Source: Deltaproteobacteria bacterium (GTDB lineage: Bacteria > Desulfobacterota > Desulfobacteria > Desulfobacterales > Desulfatirhabdiaceae). Taken from it: a stretch of 19,460 nt of DNA. The position numbers were made by a program, and so were the translations under genes. Numbering within the stretch: position 1 is the stretch's first letter; each line of letters starts with the position of its first letter. Below are positions 1-7,314 of the stretch, piece by piece. The DNA lies in NCBI GenBank assembly GCA_021778975.1, contig JAJYBO010000024.1, positions 1 through 19,460 on the forward strand, written 5' to 3'. The notes beneath the pieces are model-generated. The model saw only the letters and a program-made list of their open reading frames with translations. It did not search any database and was not told the DNA's origin.

Positions 1-1
1 A

Positions 2-805
2 AGTTATGGTTCAGGATGGAGAGACGATTCGGATTCTACAATTGGTTTTAACTATATTATAAACACGTTCGCATTAGGCGCCGATTATTGGATCACTCCC
101 AACCTGCTGTTTGGAGCTTCTTTTGGATATGGGAGTAACTATGGAAATTTAAATGATTCGGCAGGCTCATTGGAAGCCAATGTATATCAACCTGCTCTAT
201 ATGGCTTGTATAAATTCAACAACTTCTTTTTATCCGCTCAACTCGATTATGGTATGGCGGATTTTACAAAAATATCCCATCCAGGCGTTATCAGCAGTAT
301 CAGTAATAATGATGCAAAAGGCAATTATATCAATTTTGATGCTACCACAGGATATGCATTTAAATTAGACAAATTGAGTTTGGTGCCTCATGCCGGTATC
401 AGCGAAACCAATACATCTGTAGATGCTTATGCGTTAACGGGTGATCCTGTCCTAAACATGTCCGTGTCAAAACAGAATTTATCTCGATTATTATCGGCAT
501 TGGGACTGACAGCACAGTATGACTTCGAGTGGGATTCAGTTAAAGTCAGACCCAATGCCACCATAGAGATGAAATCCAAGCTCAATGGTTCGGATGGCAA
601 GTTTGACAGCTATTTTACCGATGAGCCTTCAATTATGCTGACAAGCACCTACCCTGATTACTTGAGAAATTGGGGAGTGGCGAAATTTGGATTGAACACG
701 CAACTGTCAGACTGTCTATCCGCCGACATCGACTATTCAAGCACGTTTGCCAATAGTAACGGTTGGGATCACAGCATTTGGGCTCAGGTAAGCTATCAAT
801 TCTGA
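2..805 (+). CDS. Autotransporter beta-barrel domain, C-terminal part (5' truncated)
   Basis: The frame is open from base 2 and ends with TGA at 803-805, giving 267 visible residues; the start lies outside the window. The sequence alternates aromatic or hydrophobic and polar residues. It has Gly/Asn turns such as 'GADYWITPNLLFGASFGYG' near the left edge and ends in 'WAQVSYQF'. A terminal Phe after alternating hydrophobics is the usual BAM recognition signal of outer-membrane barrels. Length and pattern fit the roughly 12-strand translocator domain of type V (autotransporter) secretion, which anchors and exports an N-terminal passenger. The passenger is not visible, so the biological role cannot be told. 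Base composition is AT-rich compared with the nuo genes that follow (20/60 and 23/60 G+C in two sampled blocks), which may mean separate ancestry. A non-autotransporter porin-like barrel is the main alternative. Confidence 0.75.
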   Translation, partial: SYGSGWRDDSDSTIGFNYIINTFALGADYWITPNLLFGASFGYGSNYGNLNDSAGSLEANVYQPALYGLYKFNNFFLSAQLDYGMADFTKISHPGVISSISNNDAKGNYINFDATTGYAFKLDKLSLVPHAGISETNTSVDAYALTGDPVLNMSVSKQNLSRLLSALGLTAQYDFEWDSVKVRPNATIEMKSKLNGSDGKFDSYFTDEPSIMLTSTYPDYLRNWGVAKFGLNTQLSDCLSADIDYSSTFANSNGWDHSIWAQVSYQF

Positions 806-806
806 A

Positions 807-826
807 GACTTCATAAAAAGTCCGGT
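807..826. repeat. Short intergenic repeat, copy 1
   Basis: GACTTCATAAAAAGTCCGG lies directly behind the autotransporter stop codon. It contains a small dyad (GACTT/AAGTC). Eighteen bases (809-826) recur at 12299-12316 with a single A/G difference. Both copies sit at gene ends, so this looks like a dispersed intergenic element, perhaps used as a weak terminator. I associate motifs of this kind with Desulfobacterota intergenic regions, but could not search for it. Confidence 0.5.
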
Positions 827-868
827 GGCGAGGGCATTCAAAGACTTCCTCCTTCATTGGGAGATTCC

Positions 869-1174
869 ATGACCGTACCGTTTACCCCTATACTCTATGC
901 AGCGATTCTGCTGTTTCTGATGGGAGCGGCCTGCACCGTCGCCCGGAAGAATCTGTTCATGATACTGATCGGCGTTGAAATCATGCTGAACGCTTCGGGG
1001 CTTGTCTTTGTCGTATCCGCTTTGCGGTGGCGGCAATTGGACGGCCAGATCATGACGCTTTTCGGCATGGCGGCGGCCGCCGCCGAAATCTCGGTCGCTT
1101 TGGCGCTGATCGTGTGCATCCGGAAACGCACCGGAGCGGTTGAGGCTGACCACTATAATCTTCTGAAGGGCTGA
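869..1174 (+). CDS. nuoK: NADH:quinone oxidoreductase subunit K
   Basis: This is the small membrane subunit of complex I (MrpC/MnhC-like) that carries part of the proton path next to NuoJ and NuoN. The product has 101 residues, the normal length, with three hydrophobic helices. Family landmarks are 'GVEIMLNA' with Glu37 in helix 2 and 'AAAEISVALAL' with Glu73 in helix 3, the two buried glutamates required for proton transfer. I chose ATG 869 because GGGAGA lies just upstream at ideal spacing and the protein then begins like other NuoK proteins; an in-frame TTG at 857 would add four residues. The next gene starts 1 bp after its stop, so nuoKLMN is translationally tight. The oddity is upstream: nuoJ, its near-universal neighbour, is absent and an autotransporter gene ends 63 bp before it. 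Confidence 0.95.
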   Translation: MTVPFTPILYAAILLFLMGAACTVARKNLFMILIGVEIMLNASGLVFVVSALRWRQLDGQIMTLFGMAAAAAEISVALALIVCIRKRTGAVEADHYNLLKG

Positions 1175-1175
1175 T

Positions 1176-3074
1176 GTGAATACCATACTTTTTCTGTTGC
1201 TGTCGTTTCCCTTGATGGGAGCGCTGGTGCTGGCGTTAACCGGGCGCAGTCTTTCGCGGCGTTCGGTGGAAATCCTGGCCTGCACAAGCATTCTGGCGTC
1301 ATGGATTCTGGCGCTGACGGCTTTTCTGGCCTTCGGCGGGAAGGCGTTGAACATCACGCTGTGCCGCTGGTTCTCCGTCGGCGCGTTTCAGGTGAATTTG
1401 GATTTATATTATGACGCCATGAGTTCGATAATGGCGCTGATGGTCACGTTTGTCGCCGGAATCGTTCACATCTACTCTGTGGCGTACATGCGCGATGAAG
1501 ACGGATATGTCCGTTATTTCTGTTTTCTGAATCTCTTTGTGTTCGCCATGCTGGTCATCACGCTGGCCGGAAATCTGGCGTTTCTCTACCTGGGGTGGGA
1601 AGCCGTCGGCCTGTGTTCCTACGCGCTGATCGGGTTCTGGTACCCGCGTCCCGCCGCTGCAAGCGCCGGCCGCAAAGCGTTTCTCGTGACCCGTCTGGGC
1701 GATGTGGCTTTCGGAGTCGCCATCGCGTTTTGTCAGATTCATTTCGGGCGGCTTTCCATTAACGCCATTCACCAGGGCGCGGCAGGTCTCCCGGCGGGAA
1801 CTGCAGGCATTCTCGGTCTGCTGCTCCTGTGGGCGGCTGTCGGCAAATCCGCGCAATTGCCGCTGTCGGTCTGGCTTCCGGACGCCATGGCAGGTCCGAC
1901 GCCCGTTTCCGCGCTGATTCACGCCGCCACGATGGTCACCGCCGGCGTCTATCTGCTGATGCGCTTTTTCCCGATAATTCAGGCGTCGCCGATGGTGATG
2001 GCCGCCATTGCAACCATCGGGGTCGCCACCGTCATCTACGGCGCGCTGGCGGCGCTGGCCCAGACAGATATTAAACGCATCCTCGCGTTTTCCACCATCA
2101 GCCAGGTCGGGTACATGTTTCTGGCCGTAGGCGCCGGCGATCCATCCGACGGCATGTTTCACCTGCTTTCCCATGCTTTTTTTAAATCCCTGCTCTTTCT
2201 GACCGCCGGTTGCATGATTCAGACACTGCATGAGGAACAGAACATTTTCCGCATGGGAGGGCTGCGTCAGACCCACCCCCAGTTTTTCTGGTTGTTTCTG
2301 GCGGGCGCCGTTTCACTGGCCGCCGTGCCTCTGTCCGGCGGTTTTTTCAGTAAGGACGGCATCCTCATGGCTGTCTTCTTGCAGCCGCATCTCTATTTCA
2401 AATTTTTATGGCTCCTGGCGATGCTGGCGTCCATGCTGACGCCACTTTATGTTTTCCGGCTTTTTTTTGTCGTATTTTTCAGAGATCCTCCGAAAGACCG
2501 GGGACGCAAGGCCGTCGTTCTCCCCCGCTGGATGACCTGGGGACTGTGGCCGCTGGCAGTTTTATCCATTGTTTCCGGTATGTTCAACCTTCCATCCAAC
2601 TGGCATGGCGGGGAATGGCTGACGTATTTTCTGGCCGCGGCTCCTGATGTCGGCGCGCAGATACAGGCATCCCCCCGGATGGAATGGATACTGCAATCGT
2701 GTTCCGGAGGCACAACGATGCTGATGGTTCTGGTCGCGTGGCTTCTGTACGGCTCCCGTCAGCCGGAAGAACCATCACCGGAGTCCATTCTCGTCCAGAA
2801 GTTCAGCCAGTTGAGCTTGAACGGATTTGATCTGGATCGCCTCTATCAGAATTACGTCACGACGCCTTTTCGGAAAACGGCCGATTTTCTCTGGCTGCGG
2901 ATTGATGAAAACCGCCTGGACGCCGCACTCGATCACGGTGCGCTGTCGGTACTGAACGTGTCAGAAAAGCTGAGACTCTGGACCACGGGACGGCTTTCAC
3001 AGTACCTTGCCATGATGCTGACAGGATTTGCATTGCTGCTTTGCGCGGTAATGGGCGTGTGGTGGTGGCGGTGA
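1176..3074 (+). CDS. nuoL: NADH:quinone oxidoreductase subunit L (antiporter-like)
   Basis: This is the most distal antiporter-like pump subunit of complex I. The 632 residues are close to the roughly 610 of the E. coli protein. Conserved features are the helix-5 glutamate in 'LGWEAVGLCSYALIGFW' (Glu142), the broken-helix segment 'AAVGKSAQLPLSVWLPDAM' with Lys224, His249 in 'SALIHAATMVTAGVYL', Lys300 in 'QTDIKRILAFSTISQVGYM', and Lys393 in 'GFFSKDGIL' near the channel exit. The long C-terminal part (about residues 500-632) contains the amphipathic lateral-helix region and a last transmembrane segment ending in a Trp-rich tail. Translation starts at GTG 1176, with AAGGG about 6 bases upstream; an overlapping ATG at 1174 is out of frame. 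It lies 1 bp after nuoK and 16 bp before nuoM, so one operon is inferred. Confidence 0.96.
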   Translation: MNTILFLLLSFPLMGALVLALTGRSLSRRSVEILACTSILASWILALTAFLAFGGKALNITLCRWFSVGAFQVNLDLYYDAMSSIMALMVTFVAGIVHIYSVAYMRDEDGYVRYFCFLNLFVFAMLVITLAGNLAFLYLGWEAVGLCSYALIGFWYPRPAAASAGRKAFLVTRLGDVAFGVAIAFCQIHFGRLSINAIHQGAAGLPAGTAGILGLLLLWAAVGKSAQLPLSVWLPDAMAGPTPVSALIHAATMVTAGVYLLMRFFPIIQASPMVMAAIATIGVATVIYGALAALAQTDIKRILAFSTISQVGYMFLAVGAGDPSDGMFHLLSHAFFKSLLFLTAGCMIQTLHEEQNIFRMGGLRQTHPQFFWLFLAGAVSLAAVPLSGGFFSKDGILMAVFLQPHLYFKFLWLLAMLASMLTPLYVFRLFFVVFFRDPPKDRGRKAVVLPRWMTWGLWPLAVLSIVSGMFNLPSNWHGGEWLTYFLAAAPDVGAQIQASPRMEWILQSCSGGTTMLMVLVAWLLYGSRQPEEPSPESILVQKFSQLSLNGFDLDRLYQNYVTTPFRKTADFLWLRIDENRLDAALDHGALSVLNVSEKLRLWTTGRLSQYLAMMLTGFALLLCAVMGVWWWR

Positions 3075-3090
3075 AGGCAACTGACAACTG

Positions 3091-4626
3091 ATGGGTAATA
3101 TGATCTCTTTTCCTTTGTTGACAACGATTGTGTTTTTACCGCTGGTTGGGGCGGCGGGGGTTCTGGCGCTCCGAAATCGGGATATCGGGTGCCGGTATCT
3201 GACGATCTTTGTGATGGCGGCCGACCTGCTTCTGGTGATGTCCCTTTTCGCGCTGAACACCCATCAGGGAGGAATCGGCTTGCCGGGGCGCTGGATGCGG
3301 ATTGAAGATTTCGCGTGGATCACGGCCTTCGGCGCCAGATTCACGCTGGCGCTGGACGGCATCAGCCTGATGCTGATCCTGCTGACAGCGGTGCTGGGAA
3401 TACTGGCGGTGCTGATTTCCTGGAAATCTGTCACCCGGCATGTCGCCGCCTTCCATTTTTTTCTTCTGGTCATGCAAACCGGCGTGCTGGGCGTATTTCT
3501 GTCAACAGATCTTTTACTGTTCTATCTCTTCTGGGAAGCGCAGACCATCCCCATGCTGTTTCTGATCGGCGTCTGGGGACATGACCGCCGCATCTACGCG
3601 GCTGTCAAATTCGCCATTTTCACCATCGGCGGGAGCCTTCTGATGCTGACAGCGCTCCTGAGCCTGTACATCCTCCACGGCCGCCAGTCAGGACATTACA
3701 CATTTGCCCTGTTCGACCTCATGCAGACGACATTTCACGGTCCCGTTGAACTGCTGCTCTTTGCCGCATTCACGCTGGCCTTCGCCATCAAGGTGCCGCT
3801 GCTGTCGCTTCATTCATGGCTTCCGGACGCACACACCGAAGCCCCCACCGCAGGCAGCGTAATTCTGGCGGGTATTCTGCTGAAAACCGGCGCTTACGCT
3901 CTGCTGCGTTTCGCGTTTCCGTTGTTTCCAGACGCCGCCCGTTTTTTCACGCCCTGGCTGATATGTCTGGGGCTTGCCGGCATTTTCTATGCCGGCTGGA
4001 TCGCTTTCGCCCAGAAAGACATAAAACGCCTGATCGCCTATTCCAGCATCGCCCACATGGGGCTTATCATTGTCGGCGTGGCGGTCTGGAACCTTATGAG
4101 CCTCAGCGGTTCACTGCTCCAGATGCTCAATCACGGTCTCACGACATCCGCCCTGTTCATCCTGATCGGCATGCTCGATGAACGCCTGCATAGTCGGCAG
4201 CTTTCAGATATGGGCGGATTATGGAAAACCGCGCCGGTCTGGAGCGCTTTTTTCCTCTTTTTCACCCTGGCGTCTCTGGGACTTCCCGGGCTCAACAATT
4301 TTGTGGGAGAAATACTGATTCTGGTAGGCGTCTTTTCTGTAAGGCCATGGACCGCCGTCATCGGATTTTGCGGACTCCTCTGGACTGTGGCGTACAGCCT
4401 GCACATGCTCCATGAAAGCCTGTGGGGCGAGCCCCGGGCGCAGCGGCCTCAAGATATCCCGGATTTGACGTTGCGGGAACTGGCCGTCCTGACGCCGCTT
4501 TGCGCGGCGGTAATCTGGCTGGGGCTTCATCCGGGCCCGGTGCTGGACATTCTTCAGAACGCCGCATCCGGCCTCATGACGCACGGTGCGTCCCTTGCGG
4601 CGCTGACACCTCCTGCATTTCCCTGA
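3091..4626 (+). CDS. nuoM: NADH:quinone oxidoreductase subunit M (antiporter-like)
   Basis: This is the middle antiporter-like pump of the complex I membrane arm. The 511 residues match the family length. Recognisable are the helix-5 glutamate in 'FWEAQTIPMLFLIG' (Glu149), Lys234 in 'FAIKVPLLSLHSWLPDAHTEAP', Lys265 in 'GILLKTGAYALLRF', His348 in 'MLNHGLTTSALF', and Glu407 in 'LNNFVGEILILVG', the residue that takes the place of the terminal lysine in NuoL and NuoN. About fourteen hydrophobic helices are apparent. Either ATG 3091 or ATG 3100 could start it: GAAGG overlaps the nuoL stop and is rather far from both, and I kept the longer form. It is followed 15 bp later by nuoN. The product forms a complex with the NuoK, NuoL and NuoN encoded beside it. 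Confidence 0.96.
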   Translation: MGNMISFPLLTTIVFLPLVGAAGVLALRNRDIGCRYLTIFVMAADLLLVMSLFALNTHQGGIGLPGRWMRIEDFAWITAFGARFTLALDGISLMLILLTAVLGILAVLISWKSVTRHVAAFHFFLLVMQTGVLGVFLSTDLLLFYLFWEAQTIPMLFLIGVWGHDRRIYAAVKFAIFTIGGSLLMLTALLSLYILHGRQSGHYTFALFDLMQTTFHGPVELLLFAAFTLAFAIKVPLLSLHSWLPDAHTEAPTAGSVILAGILLKTGAYALLRFAFPLFPDAARFFTPWLICLGLAGIFYAGWIAFAQKDIKRLIAYSSIAHMGLIIVGVAVWNLMSLSGSLLQMLNHGLTTSALFILIGMLDERLHSRQLSDMGGLWKTAPVWSAFFLFFTLASLGLPGLNNFVGEILILVGVFSVRPWTAVIGFCGLLWTVAYSLHMLHESLWGEPRAQRPQDIPDLTLRELAVLTPLCAAVIWLGLHPGPVLDILQNAASGLMTHGASLAALTPPAFP

Positions 4627-4641
4627 CGGAAAGACAACATC

Positions 4642-6099
4642 ATGACGTTATTATCCTGGAAACCCATACTGTTTCAACTCATGCTGACCGGAGGCGCCGT
4701 TTTCATTTTCGGGGTGGGCGCCGCCGCTAAAAGATCGTCTAAAAATCTTCTGTTCATTCTGACCATCATCACACTGATATCGGCGGCGCTGATGGCGCTG
4801 TTCATCCATGGTGAATCGCCGACGTTTTCAGGAATGCTGGACACCGGTTCCTACGCCCGATGCTTTGACGTGTTGTTTGCCGTGACGGCATTGCTGTCAT
4901 TGCTTTTCAGCCACCGCCACGCGGGATTGCAGTCGGTTGCCGGAGATGAATTTTACGGGCTTGTGATCTGTGCGGTTCTGGGAATGTCGCTGATCGCGGG
5001 CGCTGTCCACTGGCTGATATTTTTTCTGGGCTTCGAGCTGCTTTCCCTGGCGTTTTATGTTCTGATCGCCGCGTGTCAAAACGATTCCGGCTATGAAGCG
5101 GCGCTCAAATACATGGTCATGGGAATGGTGTCCAGTGGATTTCTGCTCTTTGGGATCGCTATGCTCTACAGCGCCACAGGATCGCTCCAGTTGGCCGCCA
5201 GTCTCGGCGCGTCCGTTCCGTCCGGTCAATCCGCCGGATCGCCTGCGGCGCTCCTGGCGCTGGCGCTGATACTGACAGCCGCAGGGTTCAAGGTTTCCCT
5301 CGCTCCCTTTCATCTGTGGACGCCGGATGTCTATCAGGGGGCGCCGGCGCCCGTCACAGCGTTTCTCACCACCGGCTCCAAGGCCGCCGTATTCGCCGGA
5401 CTGTTACGGATTCTGCTGCTGACATCCGGCTGGCTCTGGGCGCACTGCACCCCGGTATTGTGGATGCTGGCCGCCGTCACCATGTTCGCAGGCAATATCG
5501 CCGCCCTGACCCAAACCCGGATGAAACGCCTGCTGGCGTATTCCGCCGTCGCCCAAATGGGATACGCTGCGATGGGCCTCATGGCGGCCAAAAGCGACGG
5601 AGGTCTCTCGGTCATTTTCTATCTGTCGGCATATGCGCTGATGGATTTGGGGGCTTTCGGCGTCATCGCCACCTGCAGCGCATCCGCCGACGCGGACACG
5701 GACGCTCTGGATCAGTTTCAGGGCTTCGGATATTCGCACCCCTGGCAGGGCGCGATGCTGACGATCTGTCTGCTCTCTCTGGCCGGGCTTCCACCGACCG
5801 CAGGATTTATGGGGAAATTTTTTATATTCAGAGATGTTTTGAAAGCCCATTACACGGGGCTGGCCATTCTGGGCATCATCGCCGCGATTTTATCCCTGTA
5901 TATCTACCTGAAAGTTATCGTGACGCTTTACATGAGGCCCGGTGCGGAAAGCGGGCCCGCGATACCTGTGGAAATCCGCGACGGCGGATTTGGAACGGCC
6001 GCCCGCTGGGCATTTGCCGTCATCGCTTTCGGCGTGCTGTGGCTTGGCCTGTTTCCGTCTTTCTGGCTGACGGTCATCGCCCGGATGACGGTATCATAA
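4642..6099 (+). CDS. nuoN: NADH:quinone oxidoreductase subunit N (antiporter-like)
   Basis: This is the antiporter-like complex I subunit nearest the quinone arm among L, M and N. The 485 residues are a normal length. Seen are Glu132 in 'FLGFELLSLAFYVLIA', Lys217 in 'AAGFKVSLAPFHLWTPDVYQ', Lys247 in 'TTGSKAAVFAGLLR', 'TRMKRLLAYSAVAQMGYA', and 'GLPPTAGFMGKFFIF', which holds the C-terminal channel lysine. Around fourteen transmembrane helices are evident, with a Ser/Gly/Pro-rich loop at about residues 188-202. ATG 4642 has GGAAAG upstream. It is the last gene of nuoKLMN: a 138-bp gap with a hairpin-like element follows, and the next gene is unrelated. Long open frames in other registers within this gene are high-GC shadows. 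Confidence 0.95.
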   Translation: MTLLSWKPILFQLMLTGGAVFIFGVGAAAKRSSKNLLFILTIITLISAALMALFIHGESPTFSGMLDTGSYARCFDVLFAVTALLSLLFSHRHAGLQSVAGDEFYGLVICAVLGMSLIAGAVHWLIFFLGFELLSLAFYVLIAACQNDSGYEAALKYMVMGMVSSGFLLFGIAMLYSATGSLQLAASLGASVPSGQSAGSPAALLALALILTAAGFKVSLAPFHLWTPDVYQGAPAPVTAFLTTGSKAAVFAGLLRILLLTSGWLWAHCTPVLWMLAAVTMFAGNIAALTQTRMKRLLAYSAVAQMGYAAMGLMAAKSDGGLSVIFYLSAYALMDLGAFGVIATCSASADADTDALDQFQGFGYSHPWQGAMLTICLLSLAGLPPTAGFMGKFFIFRDVLKAHYTGLAILGIIAAILSLYIYLKVIVTLYMRPGAESGPAIPVEIRDGGFGTAARWAFAVIAFGVLWLGLFPSFWLTVIARMTVS

Positions 6100-6143
6100 T
6101 GCGATCATCTATACTGTAAACGGGAACAATCTGTGTTTTTTGA

Positions 6144-6178
6144 ACCCCCGCCCTCCCTCGTCGGGGAAGGGCCGGGGT
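6144..6178. repeat. GC-rich imperfect inverted repeat (REP-like stem-loop)
   Basis: C-rich bases 6145-6157 face G-rich bases 6164-6177. They can pair as CCCC/GGGG, CCC/GGG and CCC/GGG blocks with small bulges and a loop of about six bases at 6158-6163. No T run follows on either strand, so it is not a textbook intrinsic terminator. It resembles the C-rich/G-rich palindromic intergenic (REP-type) elements scattered in many bacterial genomes. Only one copy is in this window. It may end or stabilise the nuoKLMN message. Confidence 0.5.
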
Positions 6179-6237
6179 AGAGGTTAAAAAGTATAAATAT
6201 CAACCGTTCGAAGTATGTCTGGGAACAGGAAAATCAT

Positions 6238-7305
6238 ATGAGTAAGCTCTTTTCTTCATTTGCCCTTCGAAATATCGAATTTAAGAATCGCATCTTTGTA
6301 TCGCCGATGTGTCAGTATTCATGTATGGACGGTGTTCCGACGGACTGGCATTTAGTGCATCTGGGAAGCCGCGCGACAGGGGGCGCTGCGCTGGTCATGA
6401 CAGAAGCCACCGCGATCGTTCCTGAAGGTCGCATATCGCCCGCTGACGCCGGCATATGGGCGGATTCTCAAATTGCACCATTCAAGCGCATCACCAATTT
6501 TATCAAATCACAACAGTCCGTTCCAGGAATTCAGATTGCGCATGCTGGACGTAAGGCATCTACCGAAGTTCCATGGCAGGGCGGCAAGCCTCTGCCTTCG
6601 GATAGCGGCGGCTGGACGCCGGTCGCCCCCAGCCCCATTCCATTTGCAGCCGGATATGCAATACCGCATGAACTGACATCGGCTGAACTCGATGGTCTTG
6701 TGAAGAGCTTTACCCAGGCCGCTCGAAATGCACGGGTTGCCGGATTCGAGGTAATCGAAATTCACATGGCGCATGGGTATCTGCTGCACGAATTTTTGTC
6801 GCCGCTTTCGAATCATCGGACGGATTCTTTGGGGGGAGATTTTGAAGGGCGTTCGCGATTTCCACTTCAGGTCGCCACATCTGTACGCAGTGTTTGGCCC
6901 GCTGATCTTCCGGTTTTTGTTCGGATATCCGCTTCGGACTGGGTTGACGGCGGGTGGGATATCGAACAATCCATCCGGTTATGCGGGCGGCTGCGGGATG
7001 TGGGGGTTGACTTGATTGATTGCTCGAGCGGCGGGTTGACGCCGGATGCCAGAATCCCTCAAACCCCGGGATACCAGGTCTCCTTTGCCAACGCCATCCG
7101 TCAAAAGACCGGGATCGCCACAGCCGCTGTGGGTTTGATTACCACTCCGGAACAGGCGGAGCAGATACTTTCAGAAAACCATGCCGACGCCATTTTTCTG
7201 GGCAGAGCCATGCTGAGAGATCCTTACTGGCCGCTTCATGCAGGCAAAACGCTGGGAATTCATGCCCCATGGCCGGTACAGTACGAACGCGCCAGAAATG
7301 AATGA
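6238..7305 (+). CDS. Old Yellow Enzyme family NADH:flavin oxidoreductase (YqjM-type)
   Basis: This is an FMN-dependent ene-reductase of the class III (YqjM/'thermophilic-like') branch. Such enzymes reduce activated C=C bonds of electrophiles with NAD(P)H in the cytoplasm; the physiological substrate here is unknown. The 355-residue protein is a full-length TIM barrel. Landmarks are 'SPMCQYS' with Cys25 and Tyr27, 'QIAHAGRKAS', the catalytic pair His176/His179 in 'EIHMAHGYLLHEFLSPLSN', and 'FLGRAMLRDPYWPLHA', which binds the FMN phosphate. 'PVQYERA' at residues 346-352 puts Arg351 where YqjM sends an arginine finger into the neighbouring subunit. ATG 6238 has AGGA about seven bases upstream; a TATAAA at 6192-6197 could be a -10, but no good -35 was seen. 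The permease gene follows after 9 bp, suggesting co-transcription. Confidence 0.93.
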   Translation: MSKLFSSFALRNIEFKNRIFVSPMCQYSCMDGVPTDWHLVHLGSRATGGAALVMTEATAIVPEGRISPADAGIWADSQIAPFKRITNFIKSQQSVPGIQIAHAGRKASTEVPWQGGKPLPSDSGGWTPVAPSPIPFAAGYAIPHELTSAELDGLVKSFTQAARNARVAGFEVIEIHMAHGYLLHEFLSPLSNHRTDSLGGDFEGRSRFPLQVATSVRSVWPADLPVFVRISASDWVDGGWDIEQSIRLCGRLRDVGVDLIDCSSGGLTPDARIPQTPGYQVSFANAIRQKTGIATAAVGLITTPEQAEQILSENHADAIFLGRAMLRDPYWPLHAGKTLGIHAPWPVQYERARNE

Positions 7306-7314
7306 TTTCAGACG

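Noticed and set aside
854..869. TTG 857 as the nuoK start
   Set aside because: ATG 869 has the GGGAGA ribosome site and gives the usual NuoK length.
1404..2276. A 290-codon minus-strand frame within nuoL
   Set aside because: It is Gly/Arg/Gln/His-rich, typical of antisense to a hydrophobic membrane protein, with no independent support.
5316..6119. A 267-codon plus-strand open frame overlapping nuoN
   Set aside because: It is Arg/Gly/His-rich and lies in another frame of a clear nuoN; it is a shadow of high third-position GC.
6100..6237. Intrinsic terminator after nuoN
   Set aside because: The stem-loop at 6144-6178 is not followed by a T run on either strand, so it was listed as a REP-like repeat.
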